This document shows positions 27,644 through 37,388 of a stretch of 64,000 bases of DNA, in pieces (within the stretch, counting starts at the first letter, position 1; the number at the start of each line of letters is the position of its first letter). A program made the position numbers and the translations under genes. Source of the DNA: Desulfobacter sp. (lineage in GTDB: Bacteria > Desulfobacterota > Desulfobacteria > Desulfobacterales > Desulfobacteraceae); NCBI GenBank assembly GCA_028768525.1, contig CP054837.1, positions 5,638,001 through 5,702,000 of the forward strand. The letters are read 5' to 3'. The notes under the pieces are model-generated. The model made no database searches and had not been told where the DNA came from. It saw only the letters and a program-made list of their open reading frames with translations.

Positions 27644-28644
27644 TGTTCCGGTTTGCCTCTCCCTGGTTTCTCATGGTGCTGGCCCTGCCCTGGGGCTGGA
27701 TGCTTTTCCGGGCCTGGCAGGGGCGGAAATCGGATCCCCATATCAGGGTGTCCTCCCTGGAAGGCATGGGCCCTTCCCCCGCAGCCTGGGGGCTTTGGGC
27801 GGCCCGGAGTCTGCCGCTGTTCAAGGCGGTTGCCCTGAGTCTGATGATCCTGGCCCTGGCCCGGCCCCAGGCCGGAGACCGTAAGGTCCGGGTCAACACC
27901 GAAGGGATAAATATTATTTTGGCCCTGGATCTTTCCGGATCCATGCGGGCCTTGGACTTTAAGCGTGACGGCAAGATCGTCACCCGGCTTGGGGCGGTAA
28001 AAGGGGTGGTTGGGGACTTTATCCTCAAACGGGAAGGGGACCGCATCGGTATGGTGGTCTTCGGTACCCACGCCTTTACCCAACTGCCCCTGACCCGGGA
28101 CTACAACACCATCTCCTTTATGCTGGATCACCTGAAGATCGGGGCGGCTGGACCCAATACGGCGGTTGGAGACGCCATCGGCATCTCCCTGAAGCGCCTT
28201 GAGGATGTCAAAGCCAAATCCAATATCATCATCCTGCTCACCGACGGCAAAAGCAATGCCGGAGAACTGGCCTGGGAGGACGGGGCCAAGATCGCCGCCC
28301 AGAGGGGGGTGAAAATTTACACCGTGGGGGTTGGCTCAAAGGGTAAAGCCCCCTTCCTGGTGGATGGCCTTTTCGGGCAGCAGTATGTCTACCGGCAGGT
28401 GGATATGGACTGGGAGGCCCTGGATGCCATTGCCAGGACCACGGGGGGCCAGTTTTTCAAGGCAAAGGACACCGAGGCGCTTGAAGATATTTATAAAATG
28501 ATTGACGGCCTGGAGAAAACCCGGGTGGAAGTGGACAAGTGGGTGGAGTACAAGGAATTGTTTCCCCCTTTCCTGGGCGCCGGCATGCTGATCTACCTGG
28601 CCTGCCTGATCCTGGCCAATACCCGGTTGATCCGGATCCCCTGA
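27643..28644 (+). CDS. batA: BatA: VWA-domain membrane protein
   Basis: A 333-residue protein with N-terminal membrane helices (about 5-20 and 55-75), a VWA domain with an intact MIDAS motif DLSGSM (about 95-100) and a TDGKSNAG loop, and a C-terminal helix. BatA and BatB form membrane VWA assemblies linked to oxygen tolerance in Bacteroides and to envelope stress elsewhere. It is coupled to the gene before it and lies 40 bp before batB. Confidence 0.9.
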   Translation: MFRFASPWFLMVLALPWGWMLFRAWQGRKSDPHIRVSSLEGMGPSPAAWGLWAARSLPLFKAVALSLMILALARPQAGDRKVRVNTEGINIILALDLSGSMRALDFKRDGKIVTRLGAVKGVVGDFILKREGDRIGMVVFGTHAFTQLPLTRDYNTISFMLDHLKIGAAGPNTAVGDAIGISLKRLEDVKAKSNIIILLTDGKSNAGELAWEDGAKIAAQRGVKIYTVGVGSKGKAPFLVDGLFGQQYVYRQVDMDWEALDAIARTTGGQFFKAKDTEALEDIYKMIDGLEKTRVEVDKWVEYKELFPPFLGAGMLIYLACLILANTRLIRIP

Positions 28645-28684
28645 TGCGGGGTATAATGAATTTAATAATGGAAATTCAAGCAAG

Positions 28685-30658
28685 ATGAAGTTTTCCCATC
28701 CCCCTTATCTTTTTCTGCTCTGGGGGGTATTGCCCCTGATTGGGCTGCTGGTCTATGGTATACGGCGACACAAAAAAATCCTTTCCCGGTTTGCCGACCC
28801 CGGGATGCTTCCCTATATTCTGCCGGGGTTTACCTATACCCGCAAATGGATAAAGGCCTGCCTTGTCGCAGCCGGACTCAGCCTGGCTCTGGTTGCGCTG
28901 GCAGGGCCCCAGGCAGGGTTTCACTGGGAAAAAATCACCCAGAAAGGGGTGGATATCATGGTGGCCCTGGACTGTTCCCGGAGCATGCTGGCCCAGGACG
29001 TCCCCCCCACCCGGCTGACCCGGGCCAAACGGGAGATCATCGACCTGACACGCCTGCTCCATTCGGACCGGGCCGGACTCGTGGCCTTTTCCGGCCAGGC
29101 AATGCTCCAATGCCCCCTGACCCTGGATTATCCGGCATTCCATATTTTTCTGGATGCCCTGACGCCCGATTATCTGCCCGTGGGGGGAACGGATTTGACG
29201 GCCGCGCTTATGACTTGCTACAAAGGATTTGATTCTGAATCCGACACGGAAAAAGCCATCATCCTGATTACGGACGGTGAAGATACAGCCCAGGGGAGCG
29301 AGGCCCTCACAGAGCTGGCCCAGACCCTTGCCAAGGAGAAGATCAGGGTCTTTGCCATTGGTGTGGGGGACCCGGCCGGCGCCCCCATCCCCAGGAAGGA
29401 AGGGGGATTTGAAAAAGACAGCCGGGGCAATATCATGCTCTCCAAGGTGGATGAAACCCTGCTTAAAAAAATTACGGCCATGACAGGGGGGCGGTATGTC
29501 CGTTCCGTGGCCGGTGACATGGATCTGGAGTTGATTTATACCAAGGATATTCTTGAAACCATGGAGCGCCGGGGGCTGACCCAGGGAAAGAAAAAGGTTT
29601 GGGCCCAGCGGTTTCAATGGGTTCTGGTGCCGGCGCTCCTGTTCCTGCTCCTTGAACTGATGCTGGCAAACAGGCCGGCTTCAGCCAAATCCGGGGGCGA
29701 TCCGCGCATGCTCATGGGAATCCTGGTTTTCGCACTGGCCGCAGGCATGGTCCTGCCCGGCCCTGCCCGTGCCGGCCTTTTTTCATCTCCGGTGAAGGAG
29801 GGAATGGCCGCCTGGGAAAAGAAAGATTACCAGAAAGCCCAAAAGGCCTTTATTGATGCCCAGCTTGCCCGGCCCGAGGAGCTTCGGCTCTACTACAATA
29901 TCGGTGCTGCGGCTTACGGGGCCGGGGAATATGATCTGGCCGAGACCAATTTTTTACAGGCGTCCCGGTCCAGGGACAAGGTGTTGCGCAAAAATGCCCT
30001 GTACAATCTGGCCAATACCCGGTACCGCCAGGGGAACCTGGAACAATCTGTCACGGATTTTGAAACCCTGCTCAAGGAATTCCCGGAGGACACCCAGGCC
30101 AAGGAGAATCTGGAATTCGTAAAGAAAAAGCTGGAAGAACAAAAGGAGCAGGAACAGAAAAAACAGGCGGGTGATAAGGATTCCGGAAAAAAAGACCAAA
30201 ACGAAAAAGACCGGAATAACCAAGGCCAAAGCCAGGACCAAGGCCAAGACCAGGACCAGGACAACCAAAACCGCGACAAGCAGAATAAGGGCAACCAGGA
30301 CCGGAATAAGCAAAATCAGGCCGAACAGGTTTCAAAAAAGCCGGGTCAGGATAGTTCCCGGGGGAATACGAAGCCGACCGGGGGAGAAAAGAATCCGCCG
30401 GAAGGAAAACAACAGAACCCGGCCGGCCCGCCTCCTGAGCCCAAAAACCAGGAAAAAGAGCAGGGCGGGGATAATGCCCAGGATGCAGCCCATCCCAAGG
30501 CCGGACCGGGACAGGCATCCCAAGGAGAAAAAGAAAAGCGCCCGGGGCAACCCGGGGCAACCCTGCTGGAAAATAAACTCAACCGGCTGGAAGACAAACC
30601 CGGTATGGGGGGCGTCATCCAGAGCGGCGGCCCGTCAAAAATAGAAAAAGACTGGTAA
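28685..30658 (+). CDS. BatB-BatC fusion: VWA plus TPR protein
   Basis: A 657-residue fusion. Residues 1-335 are BatB-like: two N-terminal helices, VWA domain with MIDAS DCSRSM, ITDGEDTAQG loop, then a helix. A second, signal-peptide-like hydrophobic segment (about 340-362, ending PARA) is followed by TPR repeats (about 375-480), the BatC part. The C-terminal ~170 residues are low complexity, rich in Lys, Gln, Asp and Asn. The internal signal-like segment suggests fusion of two genes, with the BatC signal now a membrane anchor. Confidence 0.9.
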   Translation: MKFSHPPYLFLLWGVLPLIGLLVYGIRRHKKILSRFADPGMLPYILPGFTYTRKWIKACLVAAGLSLALVALAGPQAGFHWEKITQKGVDIMVALDCSRSMLAQDVPPTRLTRAKREIIDLTRLLHSDRAGLVAFSGQAMLQCPLTLDYPAFHIFLDALTPDYLPVGGTDLTAALMTCYKGFDSESDTEKAIILITDGEDTAQGSEALTELAQTLAKEKIRVFAIGVGDPAGAPIPRKEGGFEKDSRGNIMLSKVDETLLKKITAMTGGRYVRSVAGDMDLELIYTKDILETMERRGLTQGKKKVWAQRFQWVLVPALLFLLLELMLANRPASAKSGGDPRMLMGILVFALAAGMVLPGPARAGLFSSPVKEGMAAWEKKDYQKAQKAFIDAQLARPEELRLYYNIGAAAYGAGEYDLAETNFLQASRSRDKVLRKNALYNLANTRYRQGNLEQSVTDFETLLKEFPEDTQAKENLEFVKKKLEEQKEQEQKKQAGDKDSGKKDQNEKDRNNQGQSQDQGQDQDQDNQNRDKQNKGNQDRNKQNQAEQVSKKPGQDSSRGNTKPTGGEKNPPEGKQQNPAGPPPEPKNQEKEQGGDNAQDAAHPKAGPGQASQGEKEKRPGQPGATLLENKLNRLEDKPGMGGVIQSGGPSKIEKDW

Positions 30659-30734
30659 AATGGATACCATTGGCATAAGGATGGAAGAAACATCTGTCAA
30701 ACATGCGTACAGCAAATCAAAAATCAGAGATAAG

Positions 30735-33230
30735 ATGATAAATTCTTTACGAAAATACCGTTTTTTACTCATTCTCGGCCTTGTTTTCTGTCTGCCTGCC
30801 CTGGGCAATTGTTTTACGGTCACGGCCCAGGTGGACCGGACCCGGATCAGCCCCGGAGAAGCCGTCTCCTTGGAACTTACCGTGGACGGCGGCAAGGGCG
30901 AGGTGGATCTGTCGCCCATAACGGATTTTGAGGTGGTCTCTTCGGGGACGCAGACCAGTATCAACGCCATTAACGGCAAGTGGTCCCGCCAGGCGATCCA
31001 CCGGTATATGCTGGTGCCCAAAAAAACAGGGGTGCTGACCGTCCCCCCCCTTGCCGTGGTTCGGGGCGGGGAGCGGGCCATGACCCGGGAGATCAGGATT
31101 CTTGTCTCAAAAGATACCGGGGCCGCGGGGCAACCCCGCACCTATTTCGCCCGGGCAAGCCTGGAGGATGCCGAAACGGTGACCGGCCAGCAGACGGTTT
31201 ACACCCTTAAACTCTACGCGGCCAGGGCGTTTGCCGGCGCCTCCTTTGACCCGCCGGGATTTGAAGGCGTGGCGGCCAGGGAACTGACCCAGTGGAAAAA
31301 GTACAGGGAAGAGGTGAAAGGCCAGACCTATATGGTCAGTGAAGTCAAATACCTGATCCAGGGGGAATCGCCCGGTACCTTTGACATTGCACCGGCTGTA
31401 TTTGTGGTTAAAGAGCCTGTGGGACGCTCACGGCGCTCGGCCGATCCCTTTGATTCTTTTTTCAATGACTCCTTTTTCAATACCACGCCCACAAGGCCGG
31501 TGCGGGTGGTCTCCAACCCAGTGACCCTGGCGGTTTCCCCCCTTCCCCAATACACAGGCAATACCGCATTTTCCGGGCTTGTGGGAGACTTCACCATGGC
31601 TGCCGCCCTGGATAAAGAAGAGATGAAAGCCGGAGAATCAGCCACCCTCACCCTCACGGTGCAGGGCCAGGGAAACATCATGGATGCGGCCATGCCGTCC
31701 TTAAATCTCCCCGAGGGCCGGTTCAAGGTTTATGAGGACAGTCCGGTGGAAGAAATCAATGCCACGGAACAGGGGCTGGCCGGCAAAAAAATCTTCAAGC
31801 GGGCCCTGGTGCCCTCAAAGCCCGGGGACGTGACCATCGGTCCTCTCTCCCTGGTATTTTTTCATGTGAAGAGCAATACCTATAAGACCATTTCCACGGC
31901 TCCCATAGGGCTCAGGGTGCTGCCGGGAGAACCGGCCACCCTGGTTGAGTCCGGTCAGGGGGCACCAGATACCGCCGCTGGGCCGATGGCCGGGGCAAAA
32001 CAGGCGGTGGTCCTTAAAAATAAGGACATACTGGACATCCGGGAGGACATTTCCGGTATCCGCCCCGACGACCATCTGCCCCTGCACTGGTTTTTAACGC
32101 TGGTGCTGGTCCCTGGGCTGGGATTTGCCGGATTTTCAACCTTCCTCCAATACAGGGGCCGGGAAAAAACCATTGCTGAACAATACCGTGTCCGGGCCAG
32201 ATCAGAACTGGCAGCGGCGGAAAAGGCCGGGGTGGACAGCCCTGAATTTTCAGGCCTGCTTCAGTCTGCCCTGACATCAGGCCTGCTGGCCAAAGGCGGG
32301 AAAGAGGGGGCAAGCCTGACCCGGACCGAGGCCCGGGAGATTCTGTCCGGTCCGGGGAATGATCCAAAGTTTACAGATCAGGTACTGGAGGTCATGGATA
32401 CCCTGGACGGCGCCCGGTTCGGCGGTGCTGCAATGGATAAAGAAACCGCCGGCCGCTGCCTGTCCGGCGTCCGCAGTGTCATTAAAACCCTGGTCCTGTT
32501 TTTATGCCTTTTGCCTGCGGTGAGTCTCATGCCCACCCCGGCCGGGGCCGCGGACCATGCCCGGCATTTTATTGACGGGGCCCGTGCCTACCAGGCGGGT
32601 GAATACGGGGCTGCTGCGGAGAATTTTGAGGCCATTGCCGCCGCAGGGGTAAAGAACCCGGATCTGTTCTACAATCTGGGCAATGCCTATTTCAAGGCCG
32701 GGGAACTGGGCCGGGCCGTGCTATGGTACGAGCGGGCAAAGCGCCTGGCACCCAATGACCCTGATTTAAATTTCAACCTGGCCCATGCATTGGAGCAGGT
32801 CAGGGACAAGGCCGATGAGAAGTTTTCTTTCAGGGACGTCCTCTTTTTCTGGCAGGGGCTGGTTTCCCTGAAATGGCTGCAGTTTTTATCCATCGGCGCT
32901 TCTTTTGTATTTTTTGCCTGGGCCGGTGGACGGCGGGCCCTTAAAAAAAATATCTTTTCAGGTGCGGGCACGGCCATGGCTCTGGTGTTTTTTCTCTTTT
33001 TGACGACCACAGGGCTTGAGGCCTGGCGTCTTAACTCCGAGCACCGGGCGGTGATCCTTGGGGAAACCGTTGCTGTCCGCTCCGGCACCATGGAAACGGC
33101 CACATTGCTGTTTGATCTCCATGCCGGCACACGGGTGAGGGTGCTGGATAAAAAAAATAATCATTTTAAGATCCGGTTTGCCGGGGGAAAGGTAGGCTGG
33201 ATAGGGGGCGGCGAGGCTGAAATTATTTAG
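30735..33230 (+). CDS. BatD-BatE fusion: oxygen-tolerance protein
   Basis: An 831-residue protein from the ATG at 30735, which gives a normal signal peptide. An ATG at 30660, one base after batB, would add 25 residues. The first ~480 residues are BatD-like beta-sandwich repeats in the periplasm, then a membrane helix (about 455-480) and a cytoplasmic stretch. A signal-peptide-like segment near 575-600 precedes TPR repeats (about 608-690), two helices and a C-terminal SH3-like domain (GTRVRVLDKKNNHFKI), which is the BatE arrangement. As with BatB-BatC, two usually separate genes appear fused. Confidence 0.88.
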   Translation: MINSLRKYRFLLILGLVFCLPALGNCFTVTAQVDRTRISPGEAVSLELTVDGGKGEVDLSPITDFEVVSSGTQTSINAINGKWSRQAIHRYMLVPKKTGVLTVPPLAVVRGGERAMTREIRILVSKDTGAAGQPRTYFARASLEDAETVTGQQTVYTLKLYAARAFAGASFDPPGFEGVAARELTQWKKYREEVKGQTYMVSEVKYLIQGESPGTFDIAPAVFVVKEPVGRSRRSADPFDSFFNDSFFNTTPTRPVRVVSNPVTLAVSPLPQYTGNTAFSGLVGDFTMAAALDKEEMKAGESATLTLTVQGQGNIMDAAMPSLNLPEGRFKVYEDSPVEEINATEQGLAGKKIFKRALVPSKPGDVTIGPLSLVFFHVKSNTYKTISTAPIGLRVLPGEPATLVESGQGAPDTAAGPMAGAKQAVVLKNKDILDIREDISGIRPDDHLPLHWFLTLVLVPGLGFAGFSTFLQYRGREKTIAEQYRVRARSELAAAEKAGVDSPEFSGLLQSALTSGLLAKGGKEGASLTRTEAREILSGPGNDPKFTDQVLEVMDTLDGARFGGAAMDKETAGRCLSGVRSVIKTLVLFLCLLPAVSLMPTPAGAADHARHFIDGARAYQAGEYGAAAENFEAIAAAGVKNPDLFYNLGNAYFKAGELGRAVLWYERAKRLAPNDPDLNFNLAHALEQVRDKADEKFSFRDVLFFWQGLVSLKWLQFLSIGASFVFFAWAGGRRALKKNIFSGAGTAMALVFFLFLTTTGLEAWRLNSEHRAVILGETVAVRSGTMETATLLFDLHAGTRVRVLDKKNNHFKIRFAGGKVGWIGGGEAEII

Positions 33231-33307
33231 GTTTCGGCCGCAGGACCGCCCGGGGGCCGGGAAAATCTTACCGGCCATACAATTTCCCATTCATAAAGGA
33301 GGTGTCT

Positions 33308-33856
33308 ATGTCAAAACAGGTATTGGTCCCCCTGGCACAGGGGATAGAAGAGATGGAGGCCATCACCATTATTGACGTGCTCCGCAGGGCCGGGGCTGAG
33401 GTCACGGCGGCATCCGTGGATCAGGAGGATATCCTGGCGGCCCGGGGGACCCGGATTATCGCAGACTGTCTGATTTCGGACTGCATGGATAAAGAATTTG
33501 ATCTCATTGCCCTGCCCGGGGGGATTCCAGGGGCGGAAAACCTGAAGGCCTCCCCGGAGCTGGCACAACTGCTAAAGGCCCAGGCCGCGTCAAAGCGGTA
33601 TTACGGCGCCATCTGCGCCTCTCCGGCCGTGGTCCTGCACCACCACGGCCTGGTACGGCCCGGGGCCGTGACCTGCCATCCGGGCTTTACCCATATGATA
33701 GATTCGGGAAACACCCAGGACGCCGATGTGGTAATGGACGGTAACTGCATCACCTCCAGGGGCGCCGGCACGGTGCTGGCCTTTGCCCTCCGACTGGTGG
33801 AGATTCTCTATTCCCGGGAAAAGGTGGAGGAGGTCAGGGGCGGCCTGGCCGTATAA
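33308..33856 (+). CDS. DJ-1/PfpI (YajL-like) family protein
   Basis: A 182-residue DJ-1 superfamily protein with the nucleophile-elbow cysteine in YGAICASPAV (about 97-106) and the partner Glu in QGIEEMEA (about 12-19). Homologues act as protein deglycases/chaperones or oxidative-stress proteins. The ATG at 33308 follows an AGGAGG site; a GTG at 33302 lies within that site. Length matches YajL. Confidence 0.92.
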   Translation: MSKQVLVPLAQGIEEMEAITIIDVLRRAGAEVTAASVDQEDILAARGTRIIADCLISDCMDKEFDLIALPGGIPGAENLKASPELAQLLKAQAASKRYYGAICASPAVVLHHHGLVRPGAVTCHPGFTHMIDSGNTQDADVVMDGNCITSRGAGTVLAFALRLVEILYSREKVEEVRGGLAV

Positions 33857-34019
33857 ATTGGGGGACCGGTTGGAATCCGGTATTGGAACCCCTTATTAAA
33901 ACCAAGTACTGAAACCCGGTATTGAAACCGGACAAAATTTGATATATAGACAGCTATTTGCAATCCATTTACCAGAAAAACGATAGGAAAGGATCCGCAC
34001 CGGATCTCTCAAAAGGCGA

Positions 34020-35045
34020 ATGAATATTGAGAACGTGAAGATAGGGGTAATCGGGGCCGGCTCATGGGGCACGGCCCTGGCCAAACTGCTGGCTGACAAG
34101 GGATACGGGCTGGATCTCTGGGTGTTTGAGCCCGAGGTGAAGGCGGATATTGAAAACTTAAGGGAAAACCGGGTATTTCTTCCGGGGTTTACCCTGCCTG
34201 ACCGCATTATACCCACCAATGACCTGAAACAGGCGGTGGCGGATAAGGACCTGGTCCTTGTGGTGGTGCCCTCCCATTGCATGCGGGCCGTAGCCACGCA
34301 GATGAAGGCGTTTATGGGGAAGGATACCGTGGTGGTAACGGCTTCCAAGGGGATTGAAAACAAAACCCACGAAACCATGACGGACATCCTTTCCAATGTG
34401 ATTGACCACCTGCCCAAAAAGAATTTTGCCGTACTCTCGGGCCCGAGTTTTGCCAAGGAAGTGGCAGCACAGATTCCCACGGTGGTGGCGGCCGCCGCCA
34501 TTGAACGGGAGGTGGCCGAGTTTGTCCAGGCCGTATTCTCCTGCCCCACTTTCAGAGTCTATGTAAATGACGATCCTGTGGGGACCCAGATCGGCGGGGC
34601 CATGAAAAATGTTCTGGCCATTGCCGCCGGCATCTGTGACGGGATGAACATGGGGCTGAACCCCAGGGCGGCCCTGATCACCCGGGGACTGACCGAGATG
34701 AACCGCCTGGGCACCCGGCTGGGGGCGGATCCCCTGACCCTGTCGGGCCTGGCCGGGGTGGGGGATCTGCTGCTGACCTGCACCGGAGAACTGAGCCGGA
34801 ATTACACCGTGGGCAAGCAGATCGGCCAGGGAAAGGCCCTGGACGATATTATATCTGAAATGCGCATGGTGGCTGAAGGGGTGAAGACCACCCGGTCAGT
34901 GTACAATCTGTCCCGGAAACTGGGGGTGGATCTGCCCATCTGCAACGAGGTGTATTCGGTACTCTTTGACGGCCGGCCCGTGGAGGAAACCGTGGCACGG
35001 CTCATGAACCGTTCCCTAAAACACGAACTGGACGGGGTGCTCTAA
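34020..35045 (+). CDS. gpsA: Glycerol-3-phosphate dehydrogenase [NAD(P)+]
   Basis: A 341-residue GpsA, making sn-glycerol 3-phosphate from dihydroxyacetone phosphate for phospholipids. The dinucleotide-binding loop GAGSWGTALA starts at about residue 11; SGPSFAKEV, the KNVLAIAAG catalytic-Lys region and TCTGELSRN are diagnostic. Length matches the family. The 160 bp upstream hold degenerate ~15-bp repeats but no gene. Confidence 0.95.
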   Translation: MNIENVKIGVIGAGSWGTALAKLLADKGYGLDLWVFEPEVKADIENLRENRVFLPGFTLPDRIIPTNDLKQAVADKDLVLVVVPSHCMRAVATQMKAFMGKDTVVVTASKGIENKTHETMTDILSNVIDHLPKKNFAVLSGPSFAKEVAAQIPTVVAAAAIEREVAEFVQAVFSCPTFRVYVNDDPVGTQIGGAMKNVLAIAAGICDGMNMGLNPRAALITRGLTEMNRLGTRLGADPLTLSGLAGVGDLLLTCTGELSRNYTVGKQIGQGKALDDIISEMRMVAEGVKTTRSVYNLSRKLGVDLPICNEVYSVLFDGRPVEETVARLMNRSLKHELDGVL

Positions 35046-35054
35046 TACGACTGT

Positions 35055-35088
35055 CGTGGCCTTGAATCCATGGGGAGCCAAGGCCACG
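35055..35088. terminator. Hairpin between convergent gpsA and ferritin-like gene
   Basis: CGTGGCCTTG/CAAGGCCACG, a 10-bp stem with a 14-nt loop, between convergent genes. T tracts are absent, so it is a probable but not classical terminator. Confidence 0.5.
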
Positions 35089-35107
35089 GCAATACAAAGA
35101 GGCGGTC

Positions 35108-35566
35108 CTACCACACTTCCGGATAGGCCACATCCACGAAATTTTCTTCCATCTTGAACTTATGGCCCCGTTCCATGGCGGCCAGATCCTGGAAGACCAG
35201 CTTCAGTTCAGGGTCCTCACAGTTTTCGGCCAGGGCCGTGTATTTTTTCATGGCGATTTCTTCATTTTTCATGGCCAGGCCGATGGCGTTCTTAAGATCC
35301 ATGTCCGGAGTCACCTGGGGCAGTTCAATGGTCTCAGCCACCTTGAAATCCTTGTTGCAGTTGAAATGGGCAGTGGTCACCTGTTCCTGGTTCAGGATGC
35401 GGGTGAGGATCTTTTCGTGTTTTGCCTCTTCTCCTGCAAATTCCTCAAAGGTCTGTTTTAAGACATCATCTTTTATGCCTGCCGCTATTTTTTCATAAAA
35501 CTGCCTGGCATCAATTTCGCTCTGAATAGCATCTGAAATCACCTGTTTGTATTGTTCCAAATCCAT
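35108..35566 (-). CDS. Rubrerythrin-like ferritin-family diiron protein
   Basis: A 152-residue four-helix diiron protein. Ligand motifs are visible in order: EIDARQFYE (helix 1), GEEAKHE (helix 2), NEEIAMKKY (helix 3) and MERGHKF (helix 4), i.e. two ExxH pairs plus extra glutamates. It lacks the C-terminal rubredoxin domain of classical rubrerythrin, so it needs an external electron donor. The likely role is peroxide or oxygen detoxification. An AAGGAGC site selects the ATG at 35566. About 260 bp with no gene lie upstream. Confidence 0.88.
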   Translation of the reverse strand: MDLEQYKQVISDAIQSEIDARQFYEKIAAGIKDDVLKQTFEEFAGEEAKHEKILTRILNQEQVTTAHFNCNKDFKVAETIELPQVTPDMDLKNAIGLAMKNEEIAMKKYTALAENCEDPELKLVFQDLAAMERGHKFKMEENFVDVAYPEVW

Positions 35567-35827
35567 TTGTATGCTCCTTGTTTTCTGGTGTCTTTTTGTC
35601 GCGATTCTCTGGGATTGCTGTATCATACCCCATCCACGGAGACACTGCAAATCGAACCTGGGATAATTGAAATTGCAGTCCGCCGGCCGGCTGTTTGACC
35701 ATATATTTTCATCCCTTGCGAATATTTTGGCAGCCATGCCGGTGGCGGTTTTTGTAAATTCTTTTTAAAATCAATGGGCTGTAATCTGCTGAAAGCCCTG
35801 GTGCAGGGTTTGCATATTTAGGGCGGT

Positions 35828-36862
35828 ATGAAACCTTTTTATTTTTTTATGGGTCTCTTTGGCCTTGTTTTCGTTGCTGCGTTTCCGGCCCCCGGCCACA
35901 GTGCCGGCGAGTCGGACCGGCAGACCTGGAAGCTTGCCTCCCTTGCCCCCAAGCATGTGGGGTGGGCAAAACATATCCGCGAGATCATCCACCCCGCCGT
36001 TTCCCGGGCCACCGGCGGTAATCTCACGCCCCGGTGGTATTGGGGCGGGATCATGGGGGAGGACCGGGACTATATCGACAAGATGAAGATCGGGCAGCTG
36101 GACGGCGCGGCCTTTACCGGACAGGGCGTGGTCATGGTCCTGCCGGAAATGTCTGTCCTGGAGCTTCCCTTTATGTTCAACAGCTACGATGAAGTGGACT
36201 ATGTCAGAAAACGGATGTTCCCGACCTTTGACGCCCTTGCCCGAAAGCGGGGATACATCATTACGGCATGGGCGGACCAGGATTTTGACCAGATCTATTC
36301 CAGCAAATATCCCATGGCCCGGGTGGAAGATTTTAAAAAGGCAAAATTTTTGACCTGGTACGGGCCGGTGGAGCATAAGGTGCTGGCCAGGCTGGATGTG
36401 CGGCCCATCCCCATGGGCGTGCTTGAAATCTCTCCGGCCCTCCGGCAGAACATGGCCGATACCATTATTGCCCCAGCGGTATGGATTCTGGGCAGCCAGC
36501 TGTACACGACCATTAAATATGTGAATCCGGTGAAAATAAGGTATTCCCCGGTGGCGCTGTTTATCAATATTGAGGCCTGGAACAGACTGCCGCAAACATA
36601 TCAGGACAAGCTGCTGGCCATCCGTGACAACGAGCTTAAGGAATTTACGCAAAAATCGAGGATGGACAGCAAAAGGGCCCTTGATGCCATGGTGACGAAG
36701 GCGGGGGTCAAAAAAATCAGTATGGAAAAAGAGGAACTGGATAAATTCAGACGCCTTGTCAAACCGGTGTGGTATGAGATGGCCGGTAAGGATTTCCCCC
36801 GTTCCCTGCTTGACGAGCTTTTGGCCCACCTGGACGATTACAGGTCAACACGTGCCGACTGA
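35828..36862 (+). CDS. TRAP transporter DctP-type solute-binding protein
   Basis: A 344-residue periplasmic binding protein of the DctP family, with a Sec signal peptide (about 1-26, ending GHSA) and the family core including LELPFMFNSYDEVD and PMGVLEI. It captures an organic acid or similar ligand for the TRAP permease encoded downstream. Because a TatT lipoprotein ends the operon, this is a TPAT-type (TatP) receptor; ligands there may be hydrophobic. The stop overlaps the DctQ gene. Confidence 0.92.
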   Translation: MKPFYFFMGLFGLVFVAAFPAPGHSAGESDRQTWKLASLAPKHVGWAKHIREIIHPAVSRATGGNLTPRWYWGGIMGEDRDYIDKMKIGQLDGAAFTGQGVVMVLPEMSVLELPFMFNSYDEVDYVRKRMFPTFDALARKRGYIITAWADQDFDQIYSSKYPMARVEDFKKAKFLTWYGPVEHKVLARLDVRPIPMGVLEISPALRQNMADTIIAPAVWILGSQLYTTIKYVNPVKIRYSPVALFINIEAWNRLPQTYQDKLLAIRDNELKEFTQKSRMDSKRALDAMVTKAGVKKISMEKEELDKFRRLVKPVWYEMAGKDFPRSLLDELLAHLDDYRSTRAD

Positions 36863-37388
36863 TACGCTTTTATCATTGACCCGGGGCGTTGGTGCCGCCA
36901 ACCAGGGGCTGGTTGCCATGGAAAAAAAACTCTTATCGCTCCTGCTTTTAACCATCCTGGTTCTTTCATTCGGGCAGATTTTGTTGCGGTATTGTTTCTC
37001 CATGGGATTTGTATGGATTGACCAGGTGCTTAGGGTGTGTGTGCTGTGGATCGCATTTGCAGGCGCCTCCCTGGCAACGGAGTACAACGGCCATATTAAA
37101 ATTGATGTGATTCATCATCTCGCCGGTGCAAAACACAAAATTGCACCTGCAATTGCGGGCCGTCTTTTTTTTGCAGGGGTGTGCCTGGTCCTGTTGGCCG
37201 CCTCGGTTGAATACATGATCATGACCGTGGAAGAGGGCAGGGGGACGGCGATCCCGGGGGTGTCGGACTGGTGCCTCAAGGTCATCATCCCCTATTGCTT
37301 TTTCATGATGGCGGTGCGTGCCCTCCTTCAGATCCTTTCACTGATATCCCCATCACAGGCCGGTCAAGGAAAAACAAGTCAGAAATGA
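36852..37388 (+). CDS. TRAP transporter small permease (DctQ)
   Basis: A 178-residue four-helix small permease subunit. I start at the GTG at 36852, which overlaps the DctP stop and includes the amphipathic helix normally preceding the first membrane segment. The ATG at 36918 (MEKKLLSLL) would give 156 residues and is possible. It assembles with DctM to use a cation gradient for uptake. It overlaps dctM by four bases (ATGA). Confidence 0.88.
   Translation: MPTDTLLSLTRGVGAANQGLVAMEKKLLSLLLLTILVLSFGQILLRYCFSMGFVWIDQVLRVCVLWIAFAGASLATEYNGHIKIDVIHHLAGAKHKIAPAIAGRLFFAGVCLVLLAASVEYMIMTVEEGRGTAIPGVSDWCLKVIIPYCFFMMAVRALLQILSLISPSQAGQGKTSQK

Noticed and set aside
35798..35814. A GG-N10-GC sequence (CTGGTGCAGGGTTTGCA) before the DctP gene, resembling a sigma-54 promoter
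   Set aside because: Transcription would begin at about 35825, only three bases before the ATG and after the likely ribosome-binding site. It is not usable unless the start codon is further downstream.
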